Of a DNA stretch of 64,000 nucleotides, positions 41,847 to 51,038 are shown piece by piece. The position numbers and the translations under genes are program-made. Origin of the DNA: Verrucomicrobiales bacterium (GTDB taxonomy: Bacteria; Verrucomicrobiota; Verrucomicrobiia; Verrucomicrobiales; DEV007). Every line of letters starts with the position of its first letter. Position 1 is the first letter of the stretch. The notes under the pieces are model-generated. The model ran no database searches. It saw nothing but the letters and a program-made list of their open reading frames with translations, and was not told the DNA's origin. The DNA is taken from positions 28,306 through 92,305 of the forward strand of contig JARGPH010000024.1 of the NCBI GenBank assembly GCA_029213065.1, read 5' to 3'.

Positions 41847-43589
41847 CTATTTCGCAGCCGGTGCTGTCGCCTTGAATTCTTTCAGCATCTCCTGACGCTT
41901 CTTCAGGAGTTCTCTCGCTTCTTCGGCTTTCGGTTCGAGGGCTTTGAGCCTTGCTCCGAGCGCTTTGATCTCGACCGCGAGCGCGCGCCTCACTTCCGCT
42001 GCTTTGGCCACTGCCGGATCGATTTTCTCTTCGACGTCATCCCAGTCGTCGGTGCGGAAAACGGAGGCGGGTAGGCCTTCGCTGTTGACGAGATTGGCAC
42101 CTTCGGGATTGGCCGCCCAGGCGTAGCGAACCGCGACAGGAAATTCCACTTTGGAATTCATTACGATGACAGTGTCTTCGTTGGTGATCTTAGCGGTCGC
42201 CCAGTGCCAGACTTTGTCTTCTCCTGCAATTTCGAATCGCTGGAGTTCTTTTCCGTCTCGAACTCTTAAACCGCTTCCGACTTGATCAAAAGTGACTTCG
42301 ATAGCTCCTTTGACATTATTGCTGGATTGATAGAGCGGGCCTGAGTAGGTGATATCCTGACCGTAATCTTTGGCAAGCGCCCAGAGCGCGAGACGCTTTC
42401 CGACGTCGTGCTTGTTTTTCGGGTGGATGTCTTTCGCGTCGCCGATGTCGTTGATGATCGCCATTCCGGTCTTAGGCGTGGTATCGAGAACGAGGCGCAT
42501 CCGGTCCTGGAGGAGAGGCCAGGGATCGTTGTTGCCCGGTTCGGTGGCGACGGGTTTGTAGTTGGCAAGCTGAGCGTAATAGAAGGAAAAATCGTCGTCC
42601 CAGCGCTCCCGCCAGTCATTGATCATGAGCGGGAGGGTTTCGTCGTAAGGCACTGCGCCCGGTTTGGCATTGCCTTCACCCTGATACCAGATCGCACCCC
42701 GCATCGTGTAGCCGGCGAAGGGATAGATCATCGAGTCGAAAAGGACGCCGGGTCTTCCTTCCGTATCGAGAGGACGCTTCGGAGGCTGCGGTTTTTTCGG
42801 GAGCTTCTTTCTCTCGGCGGCCGGCAGTTTCTTCGCTTCAGCGAGGGCGGCTTCCCATTGGTCAAGACGGGTTTCGTAGGCGGCCTGTGCTTTCGTCTGA
42901 TCGTAGCCCGCGTCGGCCTGAAGCAATGCGTCGACCATTTTTTTCGTGCCGGGATGGGTGTTAAGTGCGGCACGGCTCGTGAAGGTTTCGACCGGCTTTC
43001 CGCCCCACGCGGATTTGATCATACCGATGGGAATCTCGAGTTCTTCGTGGAGGTGTTTCGTGAAGAAGAAAGCGACTGCGGAGTAGCCGGGAATGGTTTC
43101 CGGTGAGGCGGCGGTCCATTCACCTTCGATGTCATCTTGAGGTTCCGTTGCGGTGACGAGCGGGGCACTGAAGGTGCGAATTGCGGGAAGGTTCGTTTTT
43201 GAAATCATCTCCTCGTAGGCTTTGACGCGATTCATCGGGAAAAACATGTTCGACTGACCGGAAGCGAACCAGACTTCTCCGACGAGGACGTCTCTGATGA
43301 CCCGCTTCTCGTCGTTCGCCTGAATCGTGAGCTCCGCTCCCGTCGCGTCGGCCATTCCCGTGGCGATTTCGATTTTCCAGGCACCGTTCGCGTCCGACTT
43401 CGTCGTGACGGTCTCGCCTTTGAAGCTCACTTTGATATCTGCATTCGGTGCCGCCTTTCCCCAAATCGCGGCGGGGCGCTCACGTTGCAGGACCATGTGA
43501 TCACTGAAAAAGTGAGGGAGCGTCAGTTCCGCCATGAGGCTGGAAGCCGATGCAAAGCACAGAGCCAAGGCGATGAGAAGCGTTTTCAT
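41847..43589 (-). CDS. Exported sialate O-acetylesterase
   Basis: A 580-residue SGNH-type esterase that removes O-acetyl groups from sialic acids or related sugars. Signal peptide: MKTLLIALALCFASASSLMA. Block I is FASGQSNMFFP with the catalytic Ser at about 113; block V is GDAKDIHPKNKHDVGKRLALWAL, with the Asp and His of the triad. An N-terminal beta domain (LPHFFSDHMVLQRE) is typical of the family. A coiled-coil-like charged tail (about 525-575) is unusual. ATG 43589 is preferred to 43625 since it gives the signal peptide. Confidence 0.9.
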   Translation of the reverse strand: MKTLLIALALCFASASSLMAELTLPHFFSDHMVLQRERPAAIWGKAAPNADIKVSFKGETVTTKSDANGAWKIEIATGMADATGAELTIQANDEKRVIRDVLVGEVWFASGQSNMFFPMNRVKAYEEMISKTNLPAIRTFSAPLVTATEPQDDIEGEWTAASPETIPGYSAVAFFFTKHLHEELEIPIGMIKSAWGGKPVETFTSRAALNTHPGTKKMVDALLQADAGYDQTKAQAAYETRLDQWEAALAEAKKLPAAERKKLPKKPQPPKRPLDTEGRPGVLFDSMIYPFAGYTMRGAIWYQGEGNAKPGAVPYDETLPLMINDWRERWDDDFSFYYAQLANYKPVATEPGNNDPWPLLQDRMRLVLDTTPKTGMAIINDIGDAKDIHPKNKHDVGKRLALWALAKDYGQDITYSGPLYQSSNNVKGAIEVTFDQVGSGLRVRDGKELQRFEIAGEDKVWHWATAKITNEDTVIVMNSKVEFPVAVRYAWAANPEGANLVNSEGLPASVFRTDDWDDVEEKIDPAVAKAAEVRRALAVEIKALGARLKALEPKAEEARELLKKRQEMLKEFKATAPAAK

Positions 43590-43731
43590 GGTAAGAGGTG
43601 TAACGGTTTGGCAGCGTGAGAGCAATGAACGTATTTGTGTATCAAAGTCTCTTTTTCTTTTTCCTACTCTTTTTCTTAATCTAATTCAGAGCCTATCAAC
43701 GTTCGATAGCTATCCGGAACCCACGACGGAA

Positions 43732-44114
43732 CTGGAGGCTTCGGAGAAGTTAGCGCGGCGTGGAGCGCAGCGGAACGCCGGGAATGGAGGTCATGATGAA
43801 AACCCGGTCCTGAAAGGGCCGCAGAACGAGGGTAGCAGTTCTGCGACCCCTCCAGGGTCGAAGCTCCATTTCCAATGATCCGGTGGTTTCACTTCGTTCC
43901 ACCACCGGCTAAGTTCTTGTGAACCTCCGGTTCATGACTGTCGCGGGCCATATCGCTCCCATCGTTGTTGTATTCCTGCATGCGTCATTGTTGAGGGTTT
44001 TGTGTCAATACGCAGGGAGCTGGAGGCTCCGGAGACATTAGCTCGGTGTGGAGCGCAGCGGAACGCCGGGGATGAGATTCGACAACCTGTATCGGTCCTG
44101 AAGGGACCGGAGAA
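43732..44114 (+). repeat. Gap with two copies of a dispersed repeat and an inverted hairpin
   Basis: The 565-bp gap 43590-44154 has no gene. Two related blocks, 43732-43787 and 44020-44075 (both containing a shared GTGGAGCGCAGCGGAACGCC core), are each followed by a CGGTCCTGAAAGGG-type segment at 43805-43826 and 44093-44114. Between them, 43880-43908 is a CCGGTGGT...ACCACCGG hairpin in the orientation opposite to 13551-13580. The pattern fits a dispersed, possibly mobile, intergenic repeat family. Confidence 0.75.
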
Positions 44115-44154
44115 GAGGGTGGAGATCGCGACCACGATAGATCATTCGAACGTG

Positions 44155-47100
44155 CTACTGTTTCATCTTCAAGGTAACCTCTCGCGTCGCACCCTCCTCA
44201 ATCGGAATGTTGTAGGTCCGGCTCCATTTTCCGGCTTCGGCATCGTAATCGCTCTGCCAGAAATCGTTTCCGTGAACGCTTTGATCGAGTGGCTCGCCGT
44301 CGAGGATGAGGACATAGCCGCGATGCGAACTCAGATTGGAAAAGGTGAGGGGGACATACCCGATTCCTCCATCGAGGGTGAACGCGACTTCATCGGCATC
44401 GGCTTCGATGGCAATGTCAGGGTAGCGGTGGATCAGTTTCCCTTTCGAGACCTCGACGGTGCGGTCATTTCCTTCCGCTTCGCGATGGATGGTCTCCCAG
44501 CTGTTGGGATGTCGGGTCAGGGCCGCACGCAGGCTTTCGTTGGGTCCATAGTAATCGTCTGCGGATTGGGGGACGATGATGTGCTCGATTGTCGCTTCGA
44601 CGAAATCACCGGCTTCGAAGCGTGTCAGACCCGGCGGGGGAACGAGGTCGATTGTCGAGGAATCCTGTTTGTGACGAGTGAGGCCGCGTTCCGCGATCCA
44701 CGGGGACGCGTCCTTGCCGCCGAGGCGGGCCTTCCACTCGCGAATCACAAACCCGCGATTTGCCCAGGCACCGTCATGCTCCAATTTCACTGTTTCCGCC
44801 TCATGAAGGGAGACCCAGGGAGTTTTGCCGGTGGCTTCCTTTGGCTGGGTTCGGTAGGTGTCGCCGCCCCATTGCGCGTTCCACTCGTCTTTGACCCCGC
44901 TCGCATCACCGAGAGCGAAGCGTTTTTCGCGGGTCGAGTTGTAGGTGTCGGCTCCGATTTGAAAAATGACGAAACGCGAGAAATCGGTCCCCTCGCTCAC
45001 ATCCATGCGAATCCGGTAGGTTCCACGGACGAGGTCATCGGTGCGACTGAGACTGACGTTTTCTTTGATCGAAATGTGCGGGCCTGCCTGCCCTGCATAA
45101 GTCACCTCGGTGAGACACGGACCCTGACGATGATACACGGTTCGCATGGAGGCATGGGGAACCCGGTTCTCTTCGGTGTCGAAAAAGCGGAAAAAGTCCC
45201 CGCCTCCGACGTTGTTGGTCCAGCCCCACTGAGGCTCTTTTCCCATCGAAGTCACCATGAGCGGTCGCACGTCGGTGATGGTGCAGTTAGCCTGAGTCTG
45301 TTCGGGGTTGTAACAAAGGCTTTCGCCCCATGAGCCGAGCGCGCTCTGCTCCCAGAGTTGATTTCCGCCCCAGCCGATCAGGCTGAGTTGCGCGTGAGAG
45401 GACGCCGGAACGCCGCCCCAGTGTCCGTAGGCAATCGTGAGTTCGAGCGTGAGGCTCGACTTTGCGGGGAGTTCGATCTCTGTGATGCCGTGAAACCACA
45501 TTTCGGCGTAGGTGCCGCCTTCTGCGTCGTTGTGCCAGTTCTTGCTGAGCTGCACGGGAATCCCGGTGGGGTTTCCGTTTTCGTCACGCAGGATCGCGGA
45601 CACACCGGTGATGGCTGCCCCGATTCGCTGACGAATCCCGCGGGAGGTTTTCTCGAACATGAGTCGTGCGACCTGCTCCGTCTCTTCCGGGTTGGACAGG
45701 GTCAGTTTGATTCGTTCCAGCGCATCGTTGGATGGGGGGGCGGTGCCTTCGGGCAGGATGGGGTCGATCCCGTCGAGATTAATGCGATGCCACCCGATTG
45801 CTGCGTCGAAGGTGACAGGACGGGGTTGACCTTTGCCGGTTTCGGTGGCTTCAACCGTGATCGCTGAAGTCTCCGGCGCCGGGGAAAAGTCTTCAGGGTG
45901 CAGTGTCAGGGCGAGTTGTTCAGGCTGATCCGACCACTCTGTTCCGGGCGGAAGGGTCCATTTTTGACTGAGTTGTCTTCCGCCTGATCCCAGGGTGATC
46001 CCCATCGCCGCGTCGCCCCACTTCTCGCGGAGCTGCTTCATTGCCGCTTTGCCTTCTTCGTGAAAGGTCCATTCCCTGAGCGGCTTCAACGAGGGGCGGT
46101 CCGTTTCAGGTTTGTTGAAATGCTGACGGAACTCTTCCAGTTTCAAAGCGCGGTCGTAGTAGCGCACTTCGTCTATCACTCCCCGAAAACGGTAGCCGTC
46201 GCCCGAGTTGTCACCCCGTCGGCCGAAGGTGATCGGCGCGGGGGGAGCAATGCGTTCTTTTCCGATCACTTCTTCTGCGACGATCTGTCCATTGGTGTAG
46301 AGTTGCAGGGCCTTGTTATCGTAGCTCACCGCAAGATGATTCCACTGATCGAGCTTGAGGGAGCCGCCTTTCGCGGGGCTCAGGGTGTGGAGGTTCTCAC
46401 GACCTCCGCCGAGATTCAAACGCACCTCGGGGGAGGCGCCACTCTTGAGCAGAATTCCAATATTGCCGTCGGAGAGTTCGTTCTTCCCCCGGCAGAAAAG
46501 CCAGGGCGCATTTTTTCCTGCTTGATAGTCGGCAGGGATAAACGCCCAGAACTCCATGGTGAAATGAGCGGTTGCGAGCGCGGGATCTTCGGGAATGACA
46601 AAGGCGTTGTCTCCGTCGAGCCCGAAGCCGCCACGGACGCGACCGAAGGAAACCTCACCCGCCTCAATGGGCTTTACTCCGGGTCGCCCCGTGAGAATGA
46701 AGGCAAGCCGATCACTCCACGCCGCGGTCTCCAATCGCATTTCCGCGTTGAGCACCGTTCCGTCCTCTGACTTGAAAGCGAGATCGGTGATGTCTCCGCG
46801 TTGGAAAAAGCGTCCCGACTCAATGAGCCGCGGACCCGTGTATCGTGTCCACTCTCCGCCTGCTTTTCCGTGATAGACTTTACCCGCCACGGTGACCTGA
46901 AGGTCGAGCTCTGCCGGAGGCAACTGGAACAGGGCGTGCTCATCCGCATTCGGGGGGAGCGCTCCAAAATGAGGGATTGTCAGGGTCGGAGTCTCGAAAA
47001 CCAATCCGAAATGCTTCGTCTGAATACATCGGTGCCAACGCGCTTCCGGGATGAGGCCGGGGAAGCCGTCCCGCCACCACATCGAGGTGTGAGTTTCGGA

Positions 47101-47202
47101 GCGGGGCATGAAGTCGCCTAGCTCGTCATTCGATTGCGCCTTCGTGGTGAACATGACCGTGAGGGTCATCGACAAAACTGCGCTGCTGAGTGTATGTGTC
47201 AT
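44155..47202 (-). CDS. Large exported LamG-domain protein, function unknown
   Basis: A 1015-residue exported protein with a signal peptide of about 22 residues. Residues about 190-365 form a LamG/concanavalin domain (FTMEFWAFIPADYQAGKNAPWLFCRG, LNQWNHLAVSYDNKALQLYTNGQIVAEE-type pattern, then DEVRYYDRAL). The rest, about 400-1000, is beta-rich with many conserved-looking aromatic residues, but I do not recognise a known fold. The context (esterases, sulfatases) suggests glycan binding or cleavage at the cell surface. A 443-residue plus-strand frame within it is a shadow and was rejected. Confidence 0.72.
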   Translation of the reverse strand: MTHTLSSAVLSMTLTVMFTTKAQSNDELGDFMPRSETHTSMWWRDGFPGLIPEARWHRCIQTKHFGLVFETPTLTIPHFGALPPNADEHALFQLPPAELDLQVTVAGKVYHGKAGGEWTRYTGPRLIESGRFFQRGDITDLAFKSEDGTVLNAEMRLETAAWSDRLAFILTGRPGVKPIEAGEVSFGRVRGGFGLDGDNAFVIPEDPALATAHFTMEFWAFIPADYQAGKNAPWLFCRGKNELSDGNIGILLKSGASPEVRLNLGGGRENLHTLSPAKGGSLKLDQWNHLAVSYDNKALQLYTNGQIVAEEVIGKERIAPPAPITFGRRGDNSGDGYRFRGVIDEVRYYDRALKLEEFRQHFNKPETDRPSLKPLREWTFHEEGKAAMKQLREKWGDAAMGITLGSGGRQLSQKWTLPPGTEWSDQPEQLALTLHPEDFSPAPETSAITVEATETGKGQPRPVTFDAAIGWHRINLDGIDPILPEGTAPPSNDALERIKLTLSNPEETEQVARLMFEKTSRGIRQRIGAAITGVSAILRDENGNPTGIPVQLSKNWHNDAEGGTYAEMWFHGITEIELPAKSSLTLELTIAYGHWGGVPASSHAQLSLIGWGGNQLWEQSALGSWGESLCYNPEQTQANCTITDVRPLMVTSMGKEPQWGWTNNVGGGDFFRFFDTEENRVPHASMRTVYHRQGPCLTEVTYAGQAGPHISIKENVSLSRTDDLVRGTYRIRMDVSEGTDFSRFVIFQIGADTYNSTREKRFALGDASGVKDEWNAQWGGDTYRTQPKEATGKTPWVSLHEAETVKLEHDGAWANRGFVIREWKARLGGKDASPWIAERGLTRHKQDSSTIDLVPPPGLTRFEAGDFVEATIEHIIVPQSADDYYGPNESLRAALTRHPNSWETIHREAEGNDRTVEVSKGKLIHRYPDIAIEADADEVAFTLDGGIGYVPLTFSNLSSHRGYVLILDGEPLDQSVHGNDFWQSDYDAEAGKWSRTYNIPIEEGATREVTLKMKQ

Positions 47203-47224
47203 TTAAAAGAGGGATTGATTCGGG

Positions 47225-49069
47225 TCAGTCTCGGAGCCATTCCAGTTTCAGAACGACGTCGCGGTTCGCTTCATCGGTGAAGTGAAGGCTCGATTTGGCT
47301 TCACCATCGTAGACGTCGATCGTGAAGGTGGAAATGTTAGACCAGTCGGTCATTCGGCTTTTGTCGCGCTCAATAAAGTCAGAGGCGGCGAAGACGAGTT
47401 CCTTTTTCCCGGGTTCGGAGATTTCCCGCGATAATGAAAAGTTGGTTTGCGGGTCTTTGACTCCGGCGATGTATTTGTTCTTTGTGATCCGGAAGCGGTA
47501 ACTGAGCCGTTTCCGCGGCGCGTTGATCGTGACTTTGAGCCTGGCTTCCGGTTCCGGCGTGGTCGCCCGGGGATCGCGGAACTTGTAGGTCGTGATTCCT
47601 CCATTGGGATGGAAGCCCCAGTCGCGAAAGCCGTCTTTTTGAATGTTGGAAAAGACCGCCCGGGGTGTCGCTTCCGCATCGAGAAGAGTCGGGTCGAGTG
47701 ACTCAGGATAATGTGCCGCCGCCTTCGAGGTGATCGTAAAAGTCGAGGCGGTTCCCTTCAGCGATTCGGCCGGGGCATCGAGCCGGTAAGTGCAGTTCGC
47801 GAACACGAAGAGGGGGAGGTGATCCCGCAGCGGCAGTTCCACAACCCGCTTTCCCTCGCGGTCTGTGACATTGGCCTCCTTTTGAATCCAGAAACGGGAA
47901 CGCGGATTGGGATCATGGCTGTAGTAGAATTCGACTCCGGTGAGATCTTTTTTGTCCGGCACGACCGAGTAGGTCGCGCTCCCGTTGTCTGCGGCCACGG
48001 AGAAGGTTGAGTCCGGTGTTTCCGGGTGGGTGATCGCTTTCCCGGTGAGGTATTGATCGAACCAGCGGTTGATAAGGATCCACTGCTCCGGTCCGAGATT
48101 GTGATTAAAATGGAGGTGCTGACTGACGCGCCAATGGTCGTGAGGGAGCGTCTCCATCGCGGCGTAGATGTGGTCAAAGGCGGAGTGAAAATCATCGGTT
48201 GCGCTCAGGAAGAGGACGGGGCATTTCGTTTGCGGGTAGTAGAATTGCGATTCCATCGTCTTCGCGAAAAGTTCTGCGTGGTCGTGGTAGCCTTTCGCGC
48301 GCCCCGAATCGGGCACCCCCGGAAAATCTGAGGTGATGAAACCCGCGCCTCCCACCATGGGAATGACCGCTTTGAGCCGTGGATCGATCGAGGCGTAGGA
48401 GGTGATGTTGCCGCCCATTGAGTAGCCGGTGAATCCGATTTTCTCCGCGTCGACCTCCGGCTGCTTCTCGAGAAAGGTGATGGCGCGACGTCCCGCATAG
48501 GTGAGCAGGAACCAGTTGCCGTTTCGCGGGCTCAGAACCGGATCGATGGTGTGTTCGTCAGGGAGAAAGTTGAGTTTGGTTTGTTCCCTCAGCGCTCCGG
48601 GGTAAAACTTCGGGCCCTGGCTCGGGTCAACCGCACCCCAGTCGGTGTTCTTTTCGATCCCTTCGAAGATTTCCCGTCCGCCCCAGTTGAGGTCGATGGT
48701 GGCGAAACCCTGCTTCGCAAAGTAGATGCCGCGCTCGCGTTCCGCGCGTTGCCCGCCTCCGTGAGCCCAGACAAAAGCGGGCGCGTTCTCTGCCCCTTCG
48801 GGAAAGGTGTAGAACGCGGCGATTCTCGAGGTTTCCCCTTTGAACGTGCCGACGGTGAAGAGCACGTAGCGGATCACGACCCCATCCTCGATCCATTCAC
48901 GAACCACTTCGGTGTCGAGTGGATCTTTCCGGAAATCAATCTCACTCCAGAGATCGACGACGTTGCCGGGGACAGAACCTTCGGTGTAAGGAGTGAGGGA
49001 ATTTTCGTCCGCGAGGCCCGACTGACAGGCCAGGGCGAGGAATGAAAAGAGGAGGTTTTTCAGGTTCAT
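47225..49069 (-). CDS. Exported acetylxylan-esterase/dienelactone-hydrolase-like alpha/beta hydrolase
   Basis: A 614-residue exported esterase. Signal peptide: MNLKNLLFSFLALACQSGLA. The nucleophile elbow is FTGYSMGGNITSYAS (Ser about 247). LSATDDFHSAFDHIYAAM and LHFNHNLGPEQWILINRWFDQYL likely supply the acid and His of the triad. The last about 250 residues are a beta-sandwich-type domain of unknown role. Substrate is inferred to be an acetylated polysaccharide. ATG 49069 is preferred to 49150 because of the signal peptide. Confidence 0.8.
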   Translation of the reverse strand: MNLKNLLFSFLALACQSGLADENSLTPYTEGSVPGNVVDLWSEIDFRKDPLDTEVVREWIEDGVVIRYVLFTVGTFKGETSRIAAFYTFPEGAENAPAFVWAHGGGQRAERERGIYFAKQGFATIDLNWGGREIFEGIEKNTDWGAVDPSQGPKFYPGALREQTKLNFLPDEHTIDPVLSPRNGNWFLLTYAGRRAITFLEKQPEVDAEKIGFTGYSMGGNITSYASIDPRLKAVIPMVGGAGFITSDFPGVPDSGRAKGYHDHAELFAKTMESQFYYPQTKCPVLFLSATDDFHSAFDHIYAAMETLPHDHWRVSQHLHFNHNLGPEQWILINRWFDQYLTGKAITHPETPDSTFSVAADNGSATYSVVPDKKDLTGVEFYYSHDPNPRSRFWIQKEANVTDREGKRVVELPLRDHLPLFVFANCTYRLDAPAESLKGTASTFTITSKAAAHYPESLDPTLLDAEATPRAVFSNIQKDGFRDWGFHPNGGITTYKFRDPRATTPEPEARLKVTINAPRKRLSYRFRITKNKYIAGVKDPQTNFSLSREISEPGKKELVFAASDFIERDKSRMTDWSNISTFTIDVYDGEAKSSLHFTDEANRDVVLKLEWLRD

Positions 49070-49269
49070 GGATGGGTGGATTGAAGCCGGGGAGGTTGAG
49101 GGGGGAGATCGATTCCAAACAGGGTATCGATGGTTCAGTGTTTTTGTCACGAGGTAACCGCACGGAGGACGGAAAACTCACCGGATTTCCGCGAAAAATG
49201 CCCGCTCGATTGCGGCGGGGGCGGTTTCCGCTGCGCCCGGCGTGTCGAGAGGTGATCCTGCGGGGGCTT

Positions 49270-49300
49270 TACCCTGTTGGGTCATGGGCTTAACCCTGTT
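49270..49300 (+). repeat. Direct AACCCTGTT pair (22-bp spacing)
   Basis: TACCCTGTT at 49270-49278 and AACCCTGTT at 49292-49300 lie 22 bp apart in the 253-bp gap between the esterase and TauE/SafE genes; the intervening bases (GGGTCATGGGCTT) resemble those of the copy at 62644. The rest of the gap holds no gene. Confidence 0.6.
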
Positions 49301-49322
49301 TGCTCGCCCGAAGATCCGGCGA

Positions 49323-49691
49323 TCAGGCCTTTTTAAAGAGCATGCTGATCCCGACGAGAATCATGAGGACTGCGAAAATCTTCGTGAGCTGATCGTTGCT
49401 GAGCTTACGCACCCAGGCGGTCGCGAAATAGGCTGCAAAAATGGCTCCGATCGCGGTGGGCCAGAAAATGTGCCATTGGACGAGTCCCGCCTCGCTGAAT
49501 CGTGCCACCGCCATGATGGAGGTGGGAACAATCACGGCCATGCTCGTGGCGACGGCTTCTTTCTGCTCCATTCCGAGAAGAAAGGTGAAGGCGGGAACCA
49601 TAACGATGCCGCCACCGACCCCACAGAGACCGGCCATGACACCGGCGAAGACTCCTATTCCGAGAGGCAGCAAGAGCAGCTTCGGGGTCAT
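49323..49691 (-). CDS. TauE/SafE-family membrane protein, half-length
   Basis: A 122-residue membrane protein with four hydrophobic segments (LLLPLGIGVFAGVMAGLCGVGGGIVMVPAFTFLLG, then VATSMAVIVPTSIMAVA, IFWPTAIGAIFAAYFA, FAVLMILVGISMLF). The GVGGG motif is typical of the TauE/SafE sulfite/sulfoacetate exporter family, which usually has about 240-270 residues and two such halves. Single-domain members are known and may form dimers. The substrate is unknown. Its start overlaps the end of holA by 4 bp, so they are cotranscribed. Confidence 0.82.
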   Translation of the reverse strand: MTPKLLLLPLGIGVFAGVMAGLCGVGGGIVMVPAFTFLLGMEQKEAVATSMAVIVPTSIMAVARFSEAGLVQWHIFWPTAIGAIFAAYFATAWVRKLSNDQLTKIFAVLMILVGISMLFKKA

Positions 49692-50779
49692 GTCAGGATC
49701 CGGGTGACGAGTTGGTTCAGGACCAGTTTCGGGTCGAGGCTGGTGGTGACGAGCCGGAGATTGGCTTCGAGGCAGGCGTCGAGGGCGACTTTCAATTCTT
49801 TCACCGTGAATCGATTGGAGATTTGTGCCGCGAGGAAAAGGGGGTAGGCCGAGACATTGCCGTCTTTTTTGCGGGGGAGGTGGGCGGTCTCGGATTTGGG
49901 AAGAGCGTCAATCGCGGATTGAAAGGGAGCGAAACTCCTCCCGGGACGGAGCCCGTGCCGCTCGATGAGATCACGGGCGTGAAGGAGGCTGCGCACTTTT
50001 GGAACAATCGAGGCGAGGAGAATTCCCACGGCACTCTCGCCCTGGCTCAACTGGCGGTCGATAAGGTCGAGCGCTTTGGGGAGATTCTTCCGTGCGATGG
50101 TGTCTCCGATTTCAAAAATAACTCCGATGTGGCTCGAGGCCGCGATCCGGCTGACGTCCTCCTCCGTCGCCGGCTTGTCACCAACGTAGAGGGAAAGCTT
50201 TTCGATCTCGCTGTCGAGCATTCGGGTTTCCGCACCGACCATGAGGACGAAGCGTTCGAGGGCATCGCCGGCGAAGGTCAGGCCGAGTTCATCGGACTTC
50301 TTTCGCACGAGGGTCATGACCTGTGCTTCCCAGCCTTGCTTGGATATGTCGACTTTGTCGAAAATCTGAGGCTTGGTCAGTTTCCCTATCTTCTTGTAAA
50401 AGATGCGTCGTTTGTCGACATCGGTCGCGGAAATAATGACCTGAACCTCTGCGGGGAGACCTGATTCGAGCACGTCGACGAGTGCTTCAACCGCGCGGAG
50501 AGTCGTTTCCGCTTTTCCGGTCTGGGTGTCGCTGAAAAAGGTCGCGCCCTGAAGCCAGACGACCTTCTCCCCTCCGAAAAAGGGAAGAGTCTGGATCGCC
50601 TCAATGGTGCGGCCCACGATCTGCGAGGCGTGATCGGCGTTGTCGGCGGCGCCGGCGATGATCTCGAGACCGAATTCGTCGTCCTGAGGTGCTATTTTGC
50701 GGGAGAGAAGCAACGCGCCCTCTTTGACGCGGGCCTCGTCGGTTCCGAAAAATGCATGAATGTTGGAAGCTCCTGCCAT
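49688..50779 (-). CDS. holA: DNA polymerase III delta subunit
   Basis: HolA opens the beta clamp in the clamp-loader complex. The 363-residue protein has the family N-terminus (IHAFFGTDEARVKEGALLLSRKI), the LPFFGGEKVVWLQGATFF region and the AAA+ like arrangement without a P-loop, ending with a helical C-terminal domain (ESAVGILLASIVPKVRSLLHARDLIE). Sequence divergence is high in this family, so confidence is moderate-high. ATG 50779 was chosen over ATG 50842. It overlaps TauE by 4 bp. Between its start and the upstream gene at 50856 lies a short gap. Confidence 0.88.
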   Translation of the reverse strand: MAGASNIHAFFGTDEARVKEGALLLSRKIAPQDDEFGLEIIAGAADNADHASQIVGRTIEAIQTLPFFGGEKVVWLQGATFFSDTQTGKAETTLRAVEALVDVLESGLPAEVQVIISATDVDKRRIFYKKIGKLTKPQIFDKVDISKQGWEAQVMTLVRKKSDELGLTFAGDALERFVLMVGAETRMLDSEIEKLSLYVGDKPATEEDVSRIAASSHIGVIFEIGDTIARKNLPKALDLIDRQLSQGESAVGILLASIVPKVRSLLHARDLIERHGLRPGRSFAPFQSAIDALPKSETAHLPRKKDGNVSAYPLFLAAQISNRFTVKELKVALDACLEANLRLVTTSLDPKLVLNQLVTRILT

Positions 50780-50855
50780 GGACAGGAAGAGGTAAAACGA
50801 TCTTCCTGAAACTGCAAGACTCGAAACGGCGTTCCCGCGCAAAAGGAGGTCTCAG

Positions 50856-51038
50856 CTACTGCTGCGGCAGGTCCTCCCATGGAGTGGCTGCATCCTGCTG
50901 CCAGCGGAAGTTCTGTGCGGAAGTCAAGATCATGTCCCGGGGCGGAGTCTCCGGCAGGAGTCTTATCTGGCGGCAGGAAGCACGCCACTCCTTGAGGATG
51001 TAGAGGAATGAGAACTCATTCCATTGCGGAAGCCCTGC
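50856..51038 (-). other. Open coding-like frame continuing past the TGA of the 78-residue gene
   Basis: Reading on the minus strand, the frame of the gene at 51039-51275 continues after its TGA (51041-51039) for 60 sense codons to a TAG at 50858-50856. By hand count, about three quarters of third codon positions from the seventh codon on are G or C, and the protein (NEFSFLYILKEWRASCRQIR, then LPETPPRDMILTSAQNFRW) looks real. No ATG, GTG or TTG occurs before its middle; CTG occurs only as residue 28. A perfect GGAATGA-GTTC-TCATTCC hairpin lies just after the TGA. It could be a selenocysteine/readthrough extension, a nonsense-mutated gene, or a separate ORF with a non-standard start. Confidence 0.55.
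51005..51022 (-). promoter_or_regulatory. SECIS-like hairpin after the TGA of the 78-residue gene
   Basis: A perfect 7-bp stem, 51005-51011 with 51016-51022, has a 4-base loop reading GTTC on the minus strand. The loop G is base 27 counting the U of the UGA at 51041 as 1, the same spacing as in the ArsC-family gene. The function is unproven. Confidence 0.4.

Noticed and set aside
44002-45333. 443-residue plus-strand frame
   Set aside because: It is a shadow of the LamG protein gene on the minus strand, which has a signal peptide and coherent domains.
50692-50988. 98-residue minus-strand frame overlapping the holA start
   Set aside because: It overlaps holA heavily and is low in protein-like features; the frame continuing from the 78-residue gene has better codon use.
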